Assembly: GCA_963972195.1 (NCBI GenBank)
Contig: CAXATH010000010.1
Span: 49,535-113,534 of the forward strand
Length of the DNA: 64,000 nt
Reading direction: 5' to 3'
From: Litorimonas sp963972195
GTDB taxonomy: Bacteria; Pseudomonadota; Alphaproteobacteria; Caulobacterales; Maricaulaceae
Under the pieces are notes generated by a model. The model worked only from the letters and a program-made list of their open reading frames with translations. It was not told the origin of the DNA and ran no database searches. Within the stretch, counting starts at the first letter, position 1; each line of letters opens with the position of its first letter. Below, piece by piece: positions 8,768 through 18,500 of the stretch. The position numbers and the translations under genes were made by a program.

Positions 8768-9853
8768 CTAGAGATTTAACCCGCCCCCACTTACGGCTTC
8801 GCGTATGAGTGCGATCAGTTCATCTTTGTTCTGTGGTAATACAGCTCCGTCGCTTTTTGCTTCATGTAAGGCCAGCATACGGGCTTTCTGCCGATCTAGC
8901 GAGACAGGGCCATAATTGTTGACGCTGGTATCTAGCTTTTCATGGCCTAGATTTTGACTCCATGCTTTTATCTCTTCGCCGCTAAGCTCCATCTCATAGG
9001 CCAGTGCCATAAGTGTCTTCCTAAAACTATGCGGATTAAAATAGGGTAGTTCCGCCGCAATAAACGCCTTGCGGAATATATCGCGCATAGGCTGGGCGTT
9101 GACCCATCGTTCGTTGGTAATCCCGACAATGCAAAATTGGTCATCATCATTTCGCCCGCGTGCGCTGGACGTGAAAAGGTAATCATTCGCCGTGTAGCCT
9201 TGTTCAGTCTTAAGGTAGTCCAGATAGTCCTCCACCTCTGAGATAAAAAATTCACCAACAGGGAAAAACCATGTATTGATTTGCTTGCCTGCTTTTGTGT
9301 CCACTTCATTCGGGTCTTGATGCACCTGTTTATTGATAAGGTCTACGTGCTTTAGGCGCATGGAAATTATCGCACCGTCTCTCGCCCCGCTAACAAGAGT
9401 AAAGGCTATTAGGGCGCGATTGCGGCGCTCTATGACGGTGGTTTTGGGCATGGCCTTAATTGTGGCCTCAATTTGCGCGATGGTTGCTATGGGCCTTGAT
9501 TGCCGCGCTCTGGACGCCGTGCGGTCTTTACGTTTTAGGCGAAGGGCATTGATAGGCTTGCGGGCTACTTTGCCTTTAATCCGTTCATCCATGACCATCC
9601 ATTGAAAGAAGCTCTTAACACTATTGACGGTTGCGACATTGGTGCGGCTGCGGGTGGGGCGCGTCACGACGTAATCGGTAAAGCTATCAACTGACTCGAC
9701 CGTGACTTTGTCGAAGTCGATATAGTCTGTCGCCTCTTCAAAACAGGCCAGCGCCGCTAGCTTATGGTCAATCGTTGACGCAGAGTCATCGCGCTCCAGC
9801 TCCCTAAGCCAATCAAGCTTCAGGCGCTCGTTTTTGGGATTCACTTTGGTCAT
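8768..9853 (-). CDS. Tyrosine recombinase/integrase (second of the island)
   Basis: From the ATG at 9853 (AGGA eight bases upstream) the protein has 361 residues. An N-terminal SAM-like core-binding domain covers roughly 10-115 and a catalytic domain follows. The expected residues are Arg158 in SGARDGA, His275 and Arg278 in HSFRKT, His304 in LGHEKLD and the nucleophile Tyr314. An earlier TTG at 9871 overlaps the upstream stop by four bases and is a possible alternative start. It forms an operon with the HTH/zinc-ribbon and excisionase genes. It is not of the P4 type, so it probably came from a separate element. Confidence 0.85.
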   Translation of the reverse strand: MTKVNPKNERLKLDWLRELERDDSASTIDHKLAALACFEEATDYIDFDKVTVESVDSFTDYVVTRPTRSRTNVATVNSVKSFFQWMVMDERIKGKVARKPINALRLKRKDRTASRARQSRPIATIAQIEATIKAMPKTTVIERRNRALIAFTLVSGARDGAIISMRLKHVDLINKQVHQDPNEVDTKAGKQINTWFFPVGEFFISEVEDYLDYLKTEQGYTANDYLFTSSARGRNDDDQFCIVGITNERWVNAQPMRDIFRKAFIAAELPYFNPHSFRKTLMALAYEMELSGEEIKAWSQNLGHEKLDTSVNNYGPVSLDRQKARMLALHEAKSDGAVLPQNKDELIALIREAVSGGGLNL

Positions 9854-9867
9854 ATGTTGCATCCTAT

Positions 9868-10344
9868 TCAAAGTAATGGATTAGGAAGGGATTTGAAATT
9901 GCTATTATGTGCATTTGGCGGGGCACTATGCGGCTGGCTCTTTTGCGTAAAATTGGCCCTATCTGCCTCTAGCTTCGCGCGCGAAGTCGCTCGGTTAAGA
10001 GGCTTGCCGCACGTCTCGCAATCACCATGAAGCATAAGATTTGCCTTATTGCTTTCAGCTATGCGGAATGTGCCCAACTTGATTCTACGCGGCCCTCCGC
10101 ACGAAAAACATGACATTTTATCTGGCCCGTTCGTCCACTTTCGCGCGGCTTGCCATTCTATCATCCAGCTCCGAATGGCCTCGCAGTGCATCAAGATGGG
10201 GTAAGTGCCTTCTATAACTGGTAGGCCGTGTTTCTTTATCCACTGCCTAACCGTATTGGGGCCAACGCCGTAAAGCTCAGCAAGGTCTTGAACGGTATAA
10301 CTGCGATGGCGTTTAACCTTACGTGGGTCATATGTGCGTTTCAT
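9868..10344 (-). CDS. HTH plus zinc-ribbon DNA-binding protein
   Basis: This 158-residue protein has a MerR/excisionase-like helix-turn-helix at about 12-45 (YTVQDLAELYGVGPNTVRQW). It is followed by a two-knuckle zinc ribbon built from CFSCG and CETCG, and a low-complexity tail rich in Ser, Asn and Pro. It likely binds DNA at the element's ends or promoter. It is placed 11 bases after the excisionase and just before the recombinase, so the three are probably one transcript. I do not know a named family with this domain pair. Confidence 0.7.
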   Translation of the reverse strand: MKRTYDPRKVKRHRSYTVQDLAELYGVGPNTVRQWIKKHGLPVIEGTYPILMHCEAIRSWMIEWQAARKWTNGPDKMSCFSCGGPRRIKLGTFRIAESNKANLMLHGDCETCGKPLNRATSRAKLEADRANFTQKSQPHSAPPNAHNSNFKSLPNPLL

Positions 10345-10355
10345 AGCCGTCGCCC

Positions 10356-10538
10356 TTATCGGGACGGTGCGGAGAGGCTTTCGATATAAGCTTCCAAATC
10401 ATCCATCTTGATTAAGGTGCGTGTGCCAGCCTTAATGCGCTGAAGCTTTCCGTCTTCAAAAAGACGATAGATTGTGGAGCGGCCAAGGCCGGTAATTTCA
10501 CAGGCTTGCGGGATCGTTACGGTAAGTGTTTTAATCAT
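10356..10538 (-). CDS. AlpA/excisionase-family small HTH protein
   Basis: About 60 residues, beginning MIKTLTVTIPQACEITG. This is a winged-helix excisionase fold of the MerR-like type (ITGLGRSTIYRLFEDGKLQR, then IKMDDLEAYIESL). Such proteins bend DNA and favour excision, or activate integrase. The open frame extends 32 codons upstream, but that part looks non-coding and lacks a clear ribosome binding site; nearby ATGs at 10547 and 10544 are alternatives. It is first in the recombinase operon. Confidence 0.75.
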   Translation of the reverse strand: MIKTLTVTIPQACEITGLGRSTIYRLFEDGKLQRIKAGTRTLIKMDDLEAYIESLSAPSR

Positions 10539-10661
10539 CAACATCATCCAAAACTGGCAGTCTGGCCAGTAACACACGCTGGAGAATTCCATCGCATCTA
10601 TATGGATAGAGGCAGACAAAAAATTTGCATTCACGAAAAAATGGAGATTAAATAGTGAGCC

Positions 10662-11540
10662 TTAATAATAACCGTTTTCATCATGATCAAGGTGCTGTTT
10701 TCCTCTGCTTATCGAATTCAACAAAGCTCGGACTGTGATATTTTTAATCTTAAAAAACTTGGTCAAACCCCACTCAATCTCGCCTTTCCGGTCATAAGTG
10801 TGCAGCAAAGAATCTTGCCCTATCAGCAGTTCAAAAACCTCAGAAGTGGTGGTAGAATCGAAACCTAGTTGCGCCAGCCTTTCATTTATTCTTTTGACCA
10901 ACCTTGTTATTTGAAAGGCTCTAAAAATGTCCAGATTATTCGTCCGTGAATTTTTTGGCTTACCCCTCCCACGAAGCATTTTTGAAAAAACAACTCTAGC
11001 GTACTGTCGGCCTGCTGCTTCAAAAACAGCCTTTTCGCCAAACCTTGCTTCAAACTGTTCATTTCGAAGTGAGGTAAGGTCGGCTTTAAATTGAAGAAAG
11101 TCTTTTTCGCTGTCTGTGTATTCGGCACCAGCTAGCAAGTCATAGATCATATCAAAGCCTTTATTTGGTTCAATTGCTTGGTCTACGACTTCAGATATGG
11201 CTTCTGAATTTGAAATTAGCGTATTTAATGAGTCCCATTTTTCATGGAATTCTTCTAAGCGTAACTTTGTATCTTCGTAAATCCGGTCGCCAAAATGAAG
11301 GCCGTAAAGAAAATATTGGTATGCCGCCTGATCAAAGTCTCTTTTAGCCTCAAAGTAACCTTCAAAAGATTTCGATCTCCACCTTTCCTGTTCCCGCAGA
11401 TAGGCTTTTTTAGCTTTTTCTCTCAGTTCAGTAATATGTTGCTTAAAGCGTTTTGGGTCCTGATTTTCTCTATATTCTTTACGTGTTGACGCGCACCAAT
11501 CTGCGAAAAAATCAAAAATCGCTTTCTCTTTCTCATTCAT
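10662..11540 (-). CDS. Uncharacterised helical protein, partner of the HEPN-like gene
   Basis: The 292 residues are highly charged and predicted mostly helical, with many Glu-Lys-Arg stretches in the first 110 residues (ELREKAKKAYLREQERW), and have no signal peptide or membrane segment. No family is recognised. Its ATG overlaps the stop of the upstream HEPN-like gene by four bases (ATGA), indicating coupled translation and probably a physical complex. The sequence is visibly AT-richer than the chromosome outside the island. It ends an integrase-led run of three overlapping genes. Possible role as antitoxin, sensor or effector partner is inference from context only. Confidence 0.7.
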   Translation of the reverse strand: MNEKEKAIFDFFADWCASTRKEYRENQDPKRFKQHITELREKAKKAYLREQERWRSKSFEGYFEAKRDFDQAAYQYFLYGLHFGDRIYEDTKLRLEEFHEKWDSLNTLISNSEAISEVVDQAIEPNKGFDMIYDLLAGAEYTDSEKDFLQFKADLTSLRNEQFEARFGEKAVFEAAGRQYARVVFSKMLRGRGKPKNSRTNNLDIFRAFQITRLVKRINERLAQLGFDSTTTSEVFELLIGQDSLLHTYDRKGEIEWGLTKFFKIKNITVRALLNSISRGKQHLDHDENGYY

Positions 11541-12736
11541 GGATGAGTCGCGCTCGCGGTGTATTTTGATTCCACTTGCGTGGCTAAGGCAGCCTTTCCT
11601 AAAATCCTAAGTCCCTCGACTATGCTTTCCATGAAAATTGTTGAAAATAGATAAGATGTGTCATCAATTGACTTGGATTTTATTGCACGGCACTTTTCAG
11701 CAAAGTCATATTCGTAATATTCAGCTAAGTCACCGTCTCGACCTATAAAGTAAATTGTCATTAAGTCCGCTCTGTCGTTAACAGATAAGTGCGTTCTTAT
11801 GTATTTATGAAATGTTTGAGCCTGATTTTTAGAATTATTATTTTCTAATACACTCTGCAAATTTACCTTTTGCTCAAACGTATTCGGTCTAAGTCGAAGT
11901 ATTTTCTGAATTTGAAAGTCTGTTAAACTCAAAAGGTGGCAGTCAAGTCCGATTAGAGGCATCATTGCTCGATTGGTTTCAATCACCTTCAGTGCTCTCG
12001 AAAATTGAGTTCCAGACAAGTCATAATCATCCATTACTTTTTTCTTTGATTCCTTAAACCTAGGACTCGCCCACTCTGTCCGATCCGGGAGTCGTCCTGC
12101 GATCTCTAGGAGGTCGCGGCGAGATAGGACACTGGTGTGGCTAACCACCTTTCTTTCTAAGCTTAATCGCCTTAAACATCGGTGGAGTTGCTCTGTCAGA
12201 TCATTTAGCTGAGCCAGACTAAAACGTACCACTTCTAAGTTAACTATAGAGATTGTATCCAAACTTTTGACGTTATCACGGGTTTTGTGGTACCGTAATT
12301 CTTCTCCATCGTGGTCAATATTGCTTAGAGAACGCACATATGGCCCTATTTTTATGACTATGCTTTTAAGCTCTTGGTCGCCCATCTTTACCTTGGATAT
12401 ACAGTCGTAAAGGGCGCTAATGTCATGTGTGATCTTATGTTGGGGAACCTTTAACCCCCACTCGTTGAACGTATTTAATATAAATTTTAAATTTAGCTCA
12501 ACTCCATGCCTAGCGTTGAAAAGAATTGGCAGCACAACAGAATCAAAATCTGCGAAGCGTTCATTGTTGAGAACATCTTCCACTAATAGAATGGCAGATC
12601 GAATATACCCCCGATAATAAGACCTTTCTGATCCTTGTTTGCCTAAACAGGCATTCAAGTTAGTGTCGCCTATCGGAAGAAAAAAGGGCTCTGCCTCAAA
12701 TTCTTCCCATAAAGCTTGGTGTCGTTTTTCACCCAT
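11537..12736 (-). CDS. HEPN-like protein of unknown function
   Basis: The 399 residues show features of HEPN-type helical domains in the first half. ARHGVELNLKFIL lies at 75-87, THDISALY at 103-110, and RSLSNIDH at 135-142 fits the R-X4-6-H ribonuclease signature. ELRYHKTRD follows at 147, where HEPN relatives often have an RYP-type turn. The second half (about 180-390) is helical and unassigned. HEPN RNases act in toxin-antitoxin and phage defence. The start overlaps the integrase stop by eight bases and the end overlaps the next gene by four. The assignment is by motif reading only. Confidence 0.6.
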   Translation of the reverse strand: MGEKRHQALWEEFEAEPFFLPIGDTNLNACLGKQGSERSYYRGYIRSAILLVEDVLNNERFADFDSVVLPILFNARHGVELNLKFILNTFNEWGLKVPQHKITHDISALYDCISKVKMGDQELKSIVIKIGPYVRSLSNIDHDGEELRYHKTRDNVKSLDTISIVNLEVVRFSLAQLNDLTEQLHRCLRRLSLERKVVSHTSVLSRRDLLEIAGRLPDRTEWASPRFKESKKKVMDDYDLSGTQFSRALKVIETNRAMMPLIGLDCHLLSLTDFQIQKILRLRPNTFEQKVNLQSVLENNNSKNQAQTFHKYIRTHLSVNDRADLMTIYFIGRDGDLAEYYEYDFAEKCRAIKSKSIDDTSYLFSTIFMESIVEGLRILGKAALATQVESKYTASATHP

Positions 12737-13919
12737 GCAAATTGATTACATTAGCGCCTTGCTCTTGCCAACAGTACGCGGACCATAGCTCCATTAAGTT
12801 GCGGCGCTTATCTAGCGCACTAGTTCGCAAATAGCTGGCTTCGACGTCATTTCCTATTTTGTGAGCAAGCGCCATCTCTATAACTTCACGTGGGGTCACG
12901 GTCTTATCTGTGGCCCAAGATTTAAAGGTTGCCCTAAATCCGTGCAAAGTTTCAGCGTGGCCCATTCTTTTGAGTAGAGCTCTTGGCGCATTCACTGATA
13001 AGGGTTTGAGAGTGTTTGGATGCGGGAAAACCAAATCACATTGACGCATTTTAAAGCGATCTTTAACGATTTCCAATGCCCTATCAGACAATGGTACAAT
13101 ATGTTCTCTTCCGGCTTTCATGCGCTCTTTTGGTACCGTCCAGACATCTTTCGTGAAATCAATCTCGTCCCAAGTCGCTTCACGCGCCTCTATCGAACGG
13201 CAAGCGGTTAGGATTACGAACTCCACCATGCGCGCCGCCATCGCCTTACGCACCCTTAGTTTTTCCATGAAAGCGGGCATAGCGTCCATGTCCATCGCCT
13301 TGTGATGCACAACGCGCTTGGCTTTGCTAATCGTCGGCAAGAGGCTCTTTAGATTGCCGCGCCAGATTGCTGGGTTCATACCTGAGCGCCAATGCATGGC
13401 GGTGGCATAGTCCAACACGGCCTCTATGCGGCTTCTCAGGCGCGTCGCGGTTTCATGCTTGTCCAGCCATATCGGCTTCAACACGGCCAACACGTCGGGC
13501 GTTGTGACTTGCGACACGCGCAAGTGATGCAAGGGTTTGGCGTAAACTGTCAGCGTATGATGCCACTGATAAATATGCTTTTCGTTTTTCCACTGTTTTT
13601 CATGGTCAGCGATGTATTCCAGCGCGCAATCCAGAAACGTCGGTTCGCTGGATTTGTCACGTTCGACTATTGGGTCTTTATCGTCTTCTAAATTTTGGCG
13701 GCATTGCGCGGCTTTCTCGCGCGCTTGTTTAAGGGTTACGTCTAGCGCTGAGCCTAAGCCCATCTCCCGCTTCGCCTTGTTGCGCTTCCAGACAAATACC
13801 CATGACTGAGTGCCCGTTTTGCCAACGTGAAGGTAAAGCCCGCCCCCGTCGCTATATCGCCCGGTCTTCTTAGCGTTTTTCACCACTGTCATGTTCAATT
13901 TGTTTCGCGTTCTAGCCAT
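12729..13919 (-). CDS. int: P4-type tyrosine integrase of the island
   Basis: This 396-residue phage P4-like integrase targets tRNA 3' ends. It has the N-terminal DUF4102-like arm-binding domain (GRYSDGGGLYLHVGKTG near 20-36), a core-binding domain near 95-190 and the catalytic domain with Arg241, His326, Arg329, His353 and Tyr363. A GGAG ribosome binding site precedes the ATG. It is read inward from the right attachment site. TTCATACCTTT repeats lie just upstream of the start, so the enzyme may repress its own promoter when bound there. It is coupled to the HEPN-like gene by an eight-base overlap. Confidence 0.93.
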   Translation of the reverse strand: MARTRNKLNMTVVKNAKKTGRYSDGGGLYLHVGKTGTQSWVFVWKRNKAKREMGLGSALDVTLKQAREKAAQCRQNLEDDKDPIVERDKSSEPTFLDCALEYIADHEKQWKNEKHIYQWHHTLTVYAKPLHHLRVSQVTTPDVLAVLKPIWLDKHETATRLRSRIEAVLDYATAMHWRSGMNPAIWRGNLKSLLPTISKAKRVVHHKAMDMDAMPAFMEKLRVRKAMAARMVEFVILTACRSIEAREATWDEIDFTKDVWTVPKERMKAGREHIVPLSDRALEIVKDRFKMRQCDLVFPHPNTLKPLSVNAPRALLKRMGHAETLHGFRATFKSWATDKTVTPREVIEMALAHKIGNDVEASYLRTSALDKRRNLMELWSAYCWQEQGANVINLHG

Positions 13920-13936
13920 GTGCTTTCTCCAAGCCG

Positions 13937-13969
13937 TTCATACCTTTGTTCATACCTTTAAAGTATGAA
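13937..13969 (+). repeat. Right-end TTCATACCTTT repeats and palindrome
   Basis: TTCATACCTTT occurs at 13937-13947 and 13949-13959, again with a 12-bp period, followed directly by the inverted copy AAAGTATGAA at 13960-13969. It lies between int and the right attachment site and mirrors the repeats at 3691-3712. Likely integrase arm sites that also overlap the int promoter. Confidence 0.6.
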
Positions 13970-14074
13970 GGGCGCGAACGATAGGGGATGGCGTGGGACG
14001 AAAGAAATTTTATGTCTCGGTAATATATAAGAAAAATGGACATTAGGGGATAGCAGGAGACATTAGTGTGGTGG

Positions 14075-14089
14075 CCCTAGGCTCCACCA
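14075..14089 (+). repeat. Right attachment site (attR core)
   Basis: CCCTAGGCTCCACCA is identical to the last 15 bases of the tRNA-Ala at 3620-3634, with no tRNA around it. It marks the right edge of the island. Confidence 0.88.
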
Positions 14090-14217
14090 AAGGTTCGCCT
14101 GGCGAAGCGCACACCTTCCTTCTTATTCGGGCTTAGTTTTACGGCAAAATACCTTGTGAAACGTTCGAATTATGAGATTAGACAATAGAAATAAATGCGG
14201 GGCATTTTTTGACGTCG

Positions 14218-15585
14218 TTACTCCGTATAACCTACTGCCGTATAAAGATCGATATAAGCCAAGGCGATATTGGCGTCCGCCGCGACGACAGCTTCGCGGC
14301 TGGAAATAAGGGTTCGTTGAGCGTCCAAAACATTGATGAAATCCGCCAAACCTTCCCGGTATAAAGCGTTAAGCTGATTAAAAGCGGATTGACTAGACTC
14401 GACGGCTTTTTCCAACTCGGCCTTTTGTTCTGTTAAAGCCTCGATTTGAAGTAGCGCGTTTTCAGTCTCGCGGATGGCGTCCAAAAGAGTCGATTTGTAC
14501 TCTGCGAGCGCGGCATCGGCTTCAGCGCGCTGAATGTCAACTTCAGCCCGTCGTCGCCCTGCATCAAAAATGGGAATATCAAGCACTGCGCCGAGATTGG
14601 CTGTCAGAGCGTTTAAACCATTATTAGAGGTTGTCCGGCTGGCGCCGATCGTTCCAGGCAGGCGGAGGGAGGGGTATAAATCAGCCTTTTCAACGCCTAT
14701 ATCTGCAATTTCGCCCACGAGAAGCGCTTCAGATGCGCGGATATCCGGCCGTCGCCGGAGCAAGTCAGTCGGGACGCCTAATTCAGGACCTGCCGCATAA
14801 TTCGGAATAATGTCCTCCTCAGGCAGGCCCATATATTCGCCTCTTGGCGTTTCTCCGACCAAAACAGACAAAGCGTATTCGGCGCTCCGCCGATTTGCCC
14901 TCAATAAGCTGCTTTGAGACTGGGTGCGGGCCAGATCCGCAGCAGCGCGGTCCACATCTAGCGCCGGAGAAAGCCCCGCATCAAAACGCGCAGAGACTAT
15001 CTCGAGTGTTCTCTCTTGGAGACCCAGCGAGGTCTCGAGCAGAACGATGGCCGCGCCGGAGCGGCGCAAAGCAATATATTGATTGGCTACAGAACTCGCG
15101 GTTAGTCGGCGAACATCTTCCAAACTGAAACGAGCCGCCTCAAACCGGGCTCTGGCGCCTTGTAAGGCACGCTTGTTCCGTCCCGCGATATCCGGATCGA
15201 ACGAAACCACGCCGCCGCCACTTGCGTTTGCCTCGGCCTCAACGCCGCCTGTGAGAACGGAAGAAATTTCGCTTTCGACAAACGCATCAAAGGTCGGAAA
15301 CAGATCGGATTCTGACGCCCCGACCTGAGCGCGAGCGCGGGCGACATTGGCAAGAGCGATCTCGATATCCAGGTTTTGGTCAAGTGAGGTCTCTATCAGC
15401 TCGCTAAGAACCGGATCGGAAAACCCTTTCCACCAAGGGGCGTCTGGAGAGGAGGCTTGGTTAAGTTTCAATTCTGTCTGATAGGCTTCCGGTGCTTCTA
15501 AATCCGGCGCGACAGGTTCGGGACCCGTCACGCAGCCGGCCAGACAGACCGCCGCGAGGGAAATCAGCCCTTTAAATTGTTTCAT
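14218..15585 (-). CDS. NodT-type outer-membrane efflux lipoprotein (TolC family)
   Basis: This is the outer-membrane channel of an RND pump. Its 455 residues start with a lipoprotein signal ending LAAVCLAGC (lipid anchor at Cys18) and contain two OEP repeats. The typical segments PDAPWWKGF, LDQNLDIEIALANVARARAQ, VPTDLLRRRPDIRASEA and GLADFINVLDAQRTL are present. It is last in the operon, overlapping the RND gene by four bases, so all three pump parts are made together. The substrate is unknown. Confidence 0.92.
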   Translation of the reverse strand: MKQFKGLISLAAVCLAGCVTGPEPVAPDLEAPEAYQTELKLNQASSPDAPWWKGFSDPVLSELIETSLDQNLDIEIALANVARARAQVGASESDLFPTFDAFVESEISSVLTGGVEAEANASGGGVVSFDPDIAGRNKRALQGARARFEAARFSLEDVRRLTASSVANQYIALRRSGAAIVLLETSLGLQERTLEIVSARFDAGLSPALDVDRAAADLARTQSQSSLLRANRRSAEYALSVLVGETPRGEYMGLPEEDIIPNYAAGPELGVPTDLLRRRPDIRASEALLVGEIADIGVEKADLYPSLRLPGTIGASRTTSNNGLNALTANLGAVLDIPIFDAGRRRAEVDIQRAEADAALAEYKSTLLDAIRETENALLQIEALTEQKAELEKAVESSQSAFNQLNALYREGLADFINVLDAQRTLISSREAVVAADANIALAYIDLYTAVGYTE

Positions 15586-18500
15586 TCTGCAGGCTCCACA
15601 GCTGTGGACGGCCCGTTTATATCTTCTTCACCCTCTGTTTCCAGGTTTTGGGTGTTCTGAGCTTTGCTAAAGCGCGCAATTCCCAAATAAATGACCGGGG
15701 TTAAGAAGAGTGTGAAGATCGCCGCAATCCCCAAACCGCCGAAAATAACCCAACCAATAGAAAGCCTGGCCTCCGCGCCTGCGCCGTTGGACAGGATGAG
15801 AGGTAAGGCGCCTAATGCGGTTGAGATTACGGTCATGATAATGGGACGAGCGCGCATGGTGGCCGCCTCAAATATGGCATCTTGCAAATTCCGACCCCGG
15901 GCCCGCAACTGATCCGCAAATTCGACTAGCAATATTCCGTTTTTTGCCATCAGGCCAATCAGCAAGATGAGGCCAATTTGTGAATAGATATTCAAGGAAA
16001 CACCCGACAGGAAGAGAGCGTATATTGCGGCCGCCAAGGCAAATGGAACCGACAACATGACCACCAGAGGACTCGTCAAGCTTTCGAACTGGGCCACCAG
16101 AACTAGAAATACGATAATCAGGGCGAAGCCATAAGTGTAAAGCAGTTCGCGAGATGATTCTTGAAGGGTGTCTGCCTCCCCTTGCAATATCATATCAATA
16201 TCATTCGGAAGAGTTTCATCGGCCAAACGCTGTATTTCAGCCACCGCATCGGCCAAGGCTACGCCTGAAGCAATATCTGCTTCGACTTCAATCGCCCGGC
16301 TCTGCTCGGTGCGGTCGAGCTCTGCCGCTACGCCTTCTTCTTCCAGAACAGTTAGACTGGATAATGGAATTAATGCGCCGTTATCTGATCGAACAAACAG
16401 GTTTCGCAAATCTGCGGGAGAGGTAATGGAACGTGTTTCAGAAGCCAAAATAATGGGTATGGCTTCATCATTAACGTTCAAATCAATCAAGTCTTCACCG
16501 TCCACCATAGCGCGTAGAACAAGCGATATCTCATCTAGGGGAACATTCAAATCTGCCGCGCGGCGGCGGTCAACCTGGATAGCCAGTTGCGGTTGAGTAG
16601 GCTGATAGGAGATTTCAGAATTGGATAAGATTTCAGACTCGGTATCAATCTTATTGGCGAGTTCGCGTGCGACCGCATATATATCAGCGTAATCAGACCC
16701 AGTTAGAGCCACCTCCAACCCGCTGCGTCCGCCGCCGCCTCCGCTGAGCGTGCCGCGTCCGAAGACCGAAACTCTGGCGCCGGGAATGCGGGACATAGGT
16801 TCTTCTAATTCCGCAATAATTTCCTGTTGTGATCTTTCGCGATCTTCCCAGGGGGCCAATCGGGCTGTCACTCCAACGCGGTTAGGGTCATATCGGCCTA
16901 CTACGGTAAATAGGGACTCGATTTCGCCGCTATCCAGATAAGGTTGTAAAATCCTTTCAATCTCGTTTGCTTGTCGCTCCATATAACTCAGGCCAACGCC
17001 GTCAGGCCCCGTCGCAAAAATCTCAACCCGGCCTCTGTCTTCTGGTGGAACAAGTTCATTTTCGATTTGGCTATAGAGAAAACCAGCTCCAATCACCGCG
17101 GCGACACTTACGAGAACGGGGAGCCAGAAATGCTTCAAACAGAACCTGAGAGACCTTTCATAGAGGCTCGAAGCAAACGACCCAACTCGGTGAAAGACTT
17201 TGCGTGATGAGTTATCTTCTGAAAATCGGAATTGCGCTGCGATGGCGGGGGCCATGGTCAGGGCCACGAAAGAGGAAATAATGACCGCCACGGCCAAAAC
17301 GAACCCAAACTCTCGAAAGAGCCGGCCGGTCGTGGAAGGTAAAAACGAAATCGGGACAAAGACGGCAACCAATACCGCGGTTGTCGCGACAACGGCGAAA
17401 AAGACTTGGCGCGTTCCATACGCGGCCGCTTTTCGTCTCTTGACCCCTTCCATTTGCTGTCTCTGAATGTTTTCAAGTACAACAATAGCGTCATCAACAA
17501 TTAAACCCGTTGCCAGAACGAGCGCCAGCAACGTCAGCAAATTGACGGAAAAGCCCATAATCCAGATGCTGGCAATTGTACCGATAAGAGAAACCGGTAT
17601 GGCCACGGCGGGAATTAAAGTCGCGCGCCAAGACCCCAGAAAAAGCCAAATTGTCAGGACGACAATTCCGACGGTTATAAGCAAGGTGGTAAAGACTTCC
17701 GAGACCGATGTTCGGATAAAGACGGCGTCATCCGATGTGATTGTCACGTCAATATCTTCAAATCGATTGTTTAGTTCTTTTACTTTTGCGGCCACCTGAT
17801 TTGAGATATCAATTGTGTTGGACTGTGCCTGACGCACAATTCCCAGACCGATAACAGGTCGGCCATTCAGTCGCAGTAAATTGGTCGCATCGGCCGGGCC
17901 AAGAATGACTTCGGCCACATCTCGGATCCGAACATTGTTCTGGATGATAACGTCTTTGATAAGTTCTGGGGTAGAGGCGGTAGCTTCAACGCGGACGATA
18001 AGCTCTTGATCCTCCGACCGGAAACTTCCTACTGGAATGTCAAAGGGTGCCTGGCGCAGGGCGTCGGCGACATCATTTACCGTCAGGCCAAATCTATTTA
18101 ATCGCAAGGGGTCAACAGACACCCGCATCTGTTTTTGCCTCGTCCCAAATTCCTGAACGGTGGCGACACCCTCAATGGTCAGAATGGCCGGGGCAATATC
18201 ATTATCTATTATTCGGGTGAGTTCATCTTCACTATAGGCATTGCTGACAATGGCCAAGGTTACAATTGCGTCTGCGTCTTCATCGGCTTTTGTAACAAAA
18301 ACATCTTCAACACGATCCGGGAGCTGGCGCGAAACGCGGCTTACCGCTTCGCGCACGTCAGATGCCGCAATATTTAAATCAATTCCGGGTTCAAACTCCA
18401 CCCGAATCCTAGAGCTGTTTTCTTCGCTAGAAGATCTGATTTCACGGACGCCAGACACGCGCGCCACGGCGCCTTCCAGAACGCTGGTAACTTCTGAATC

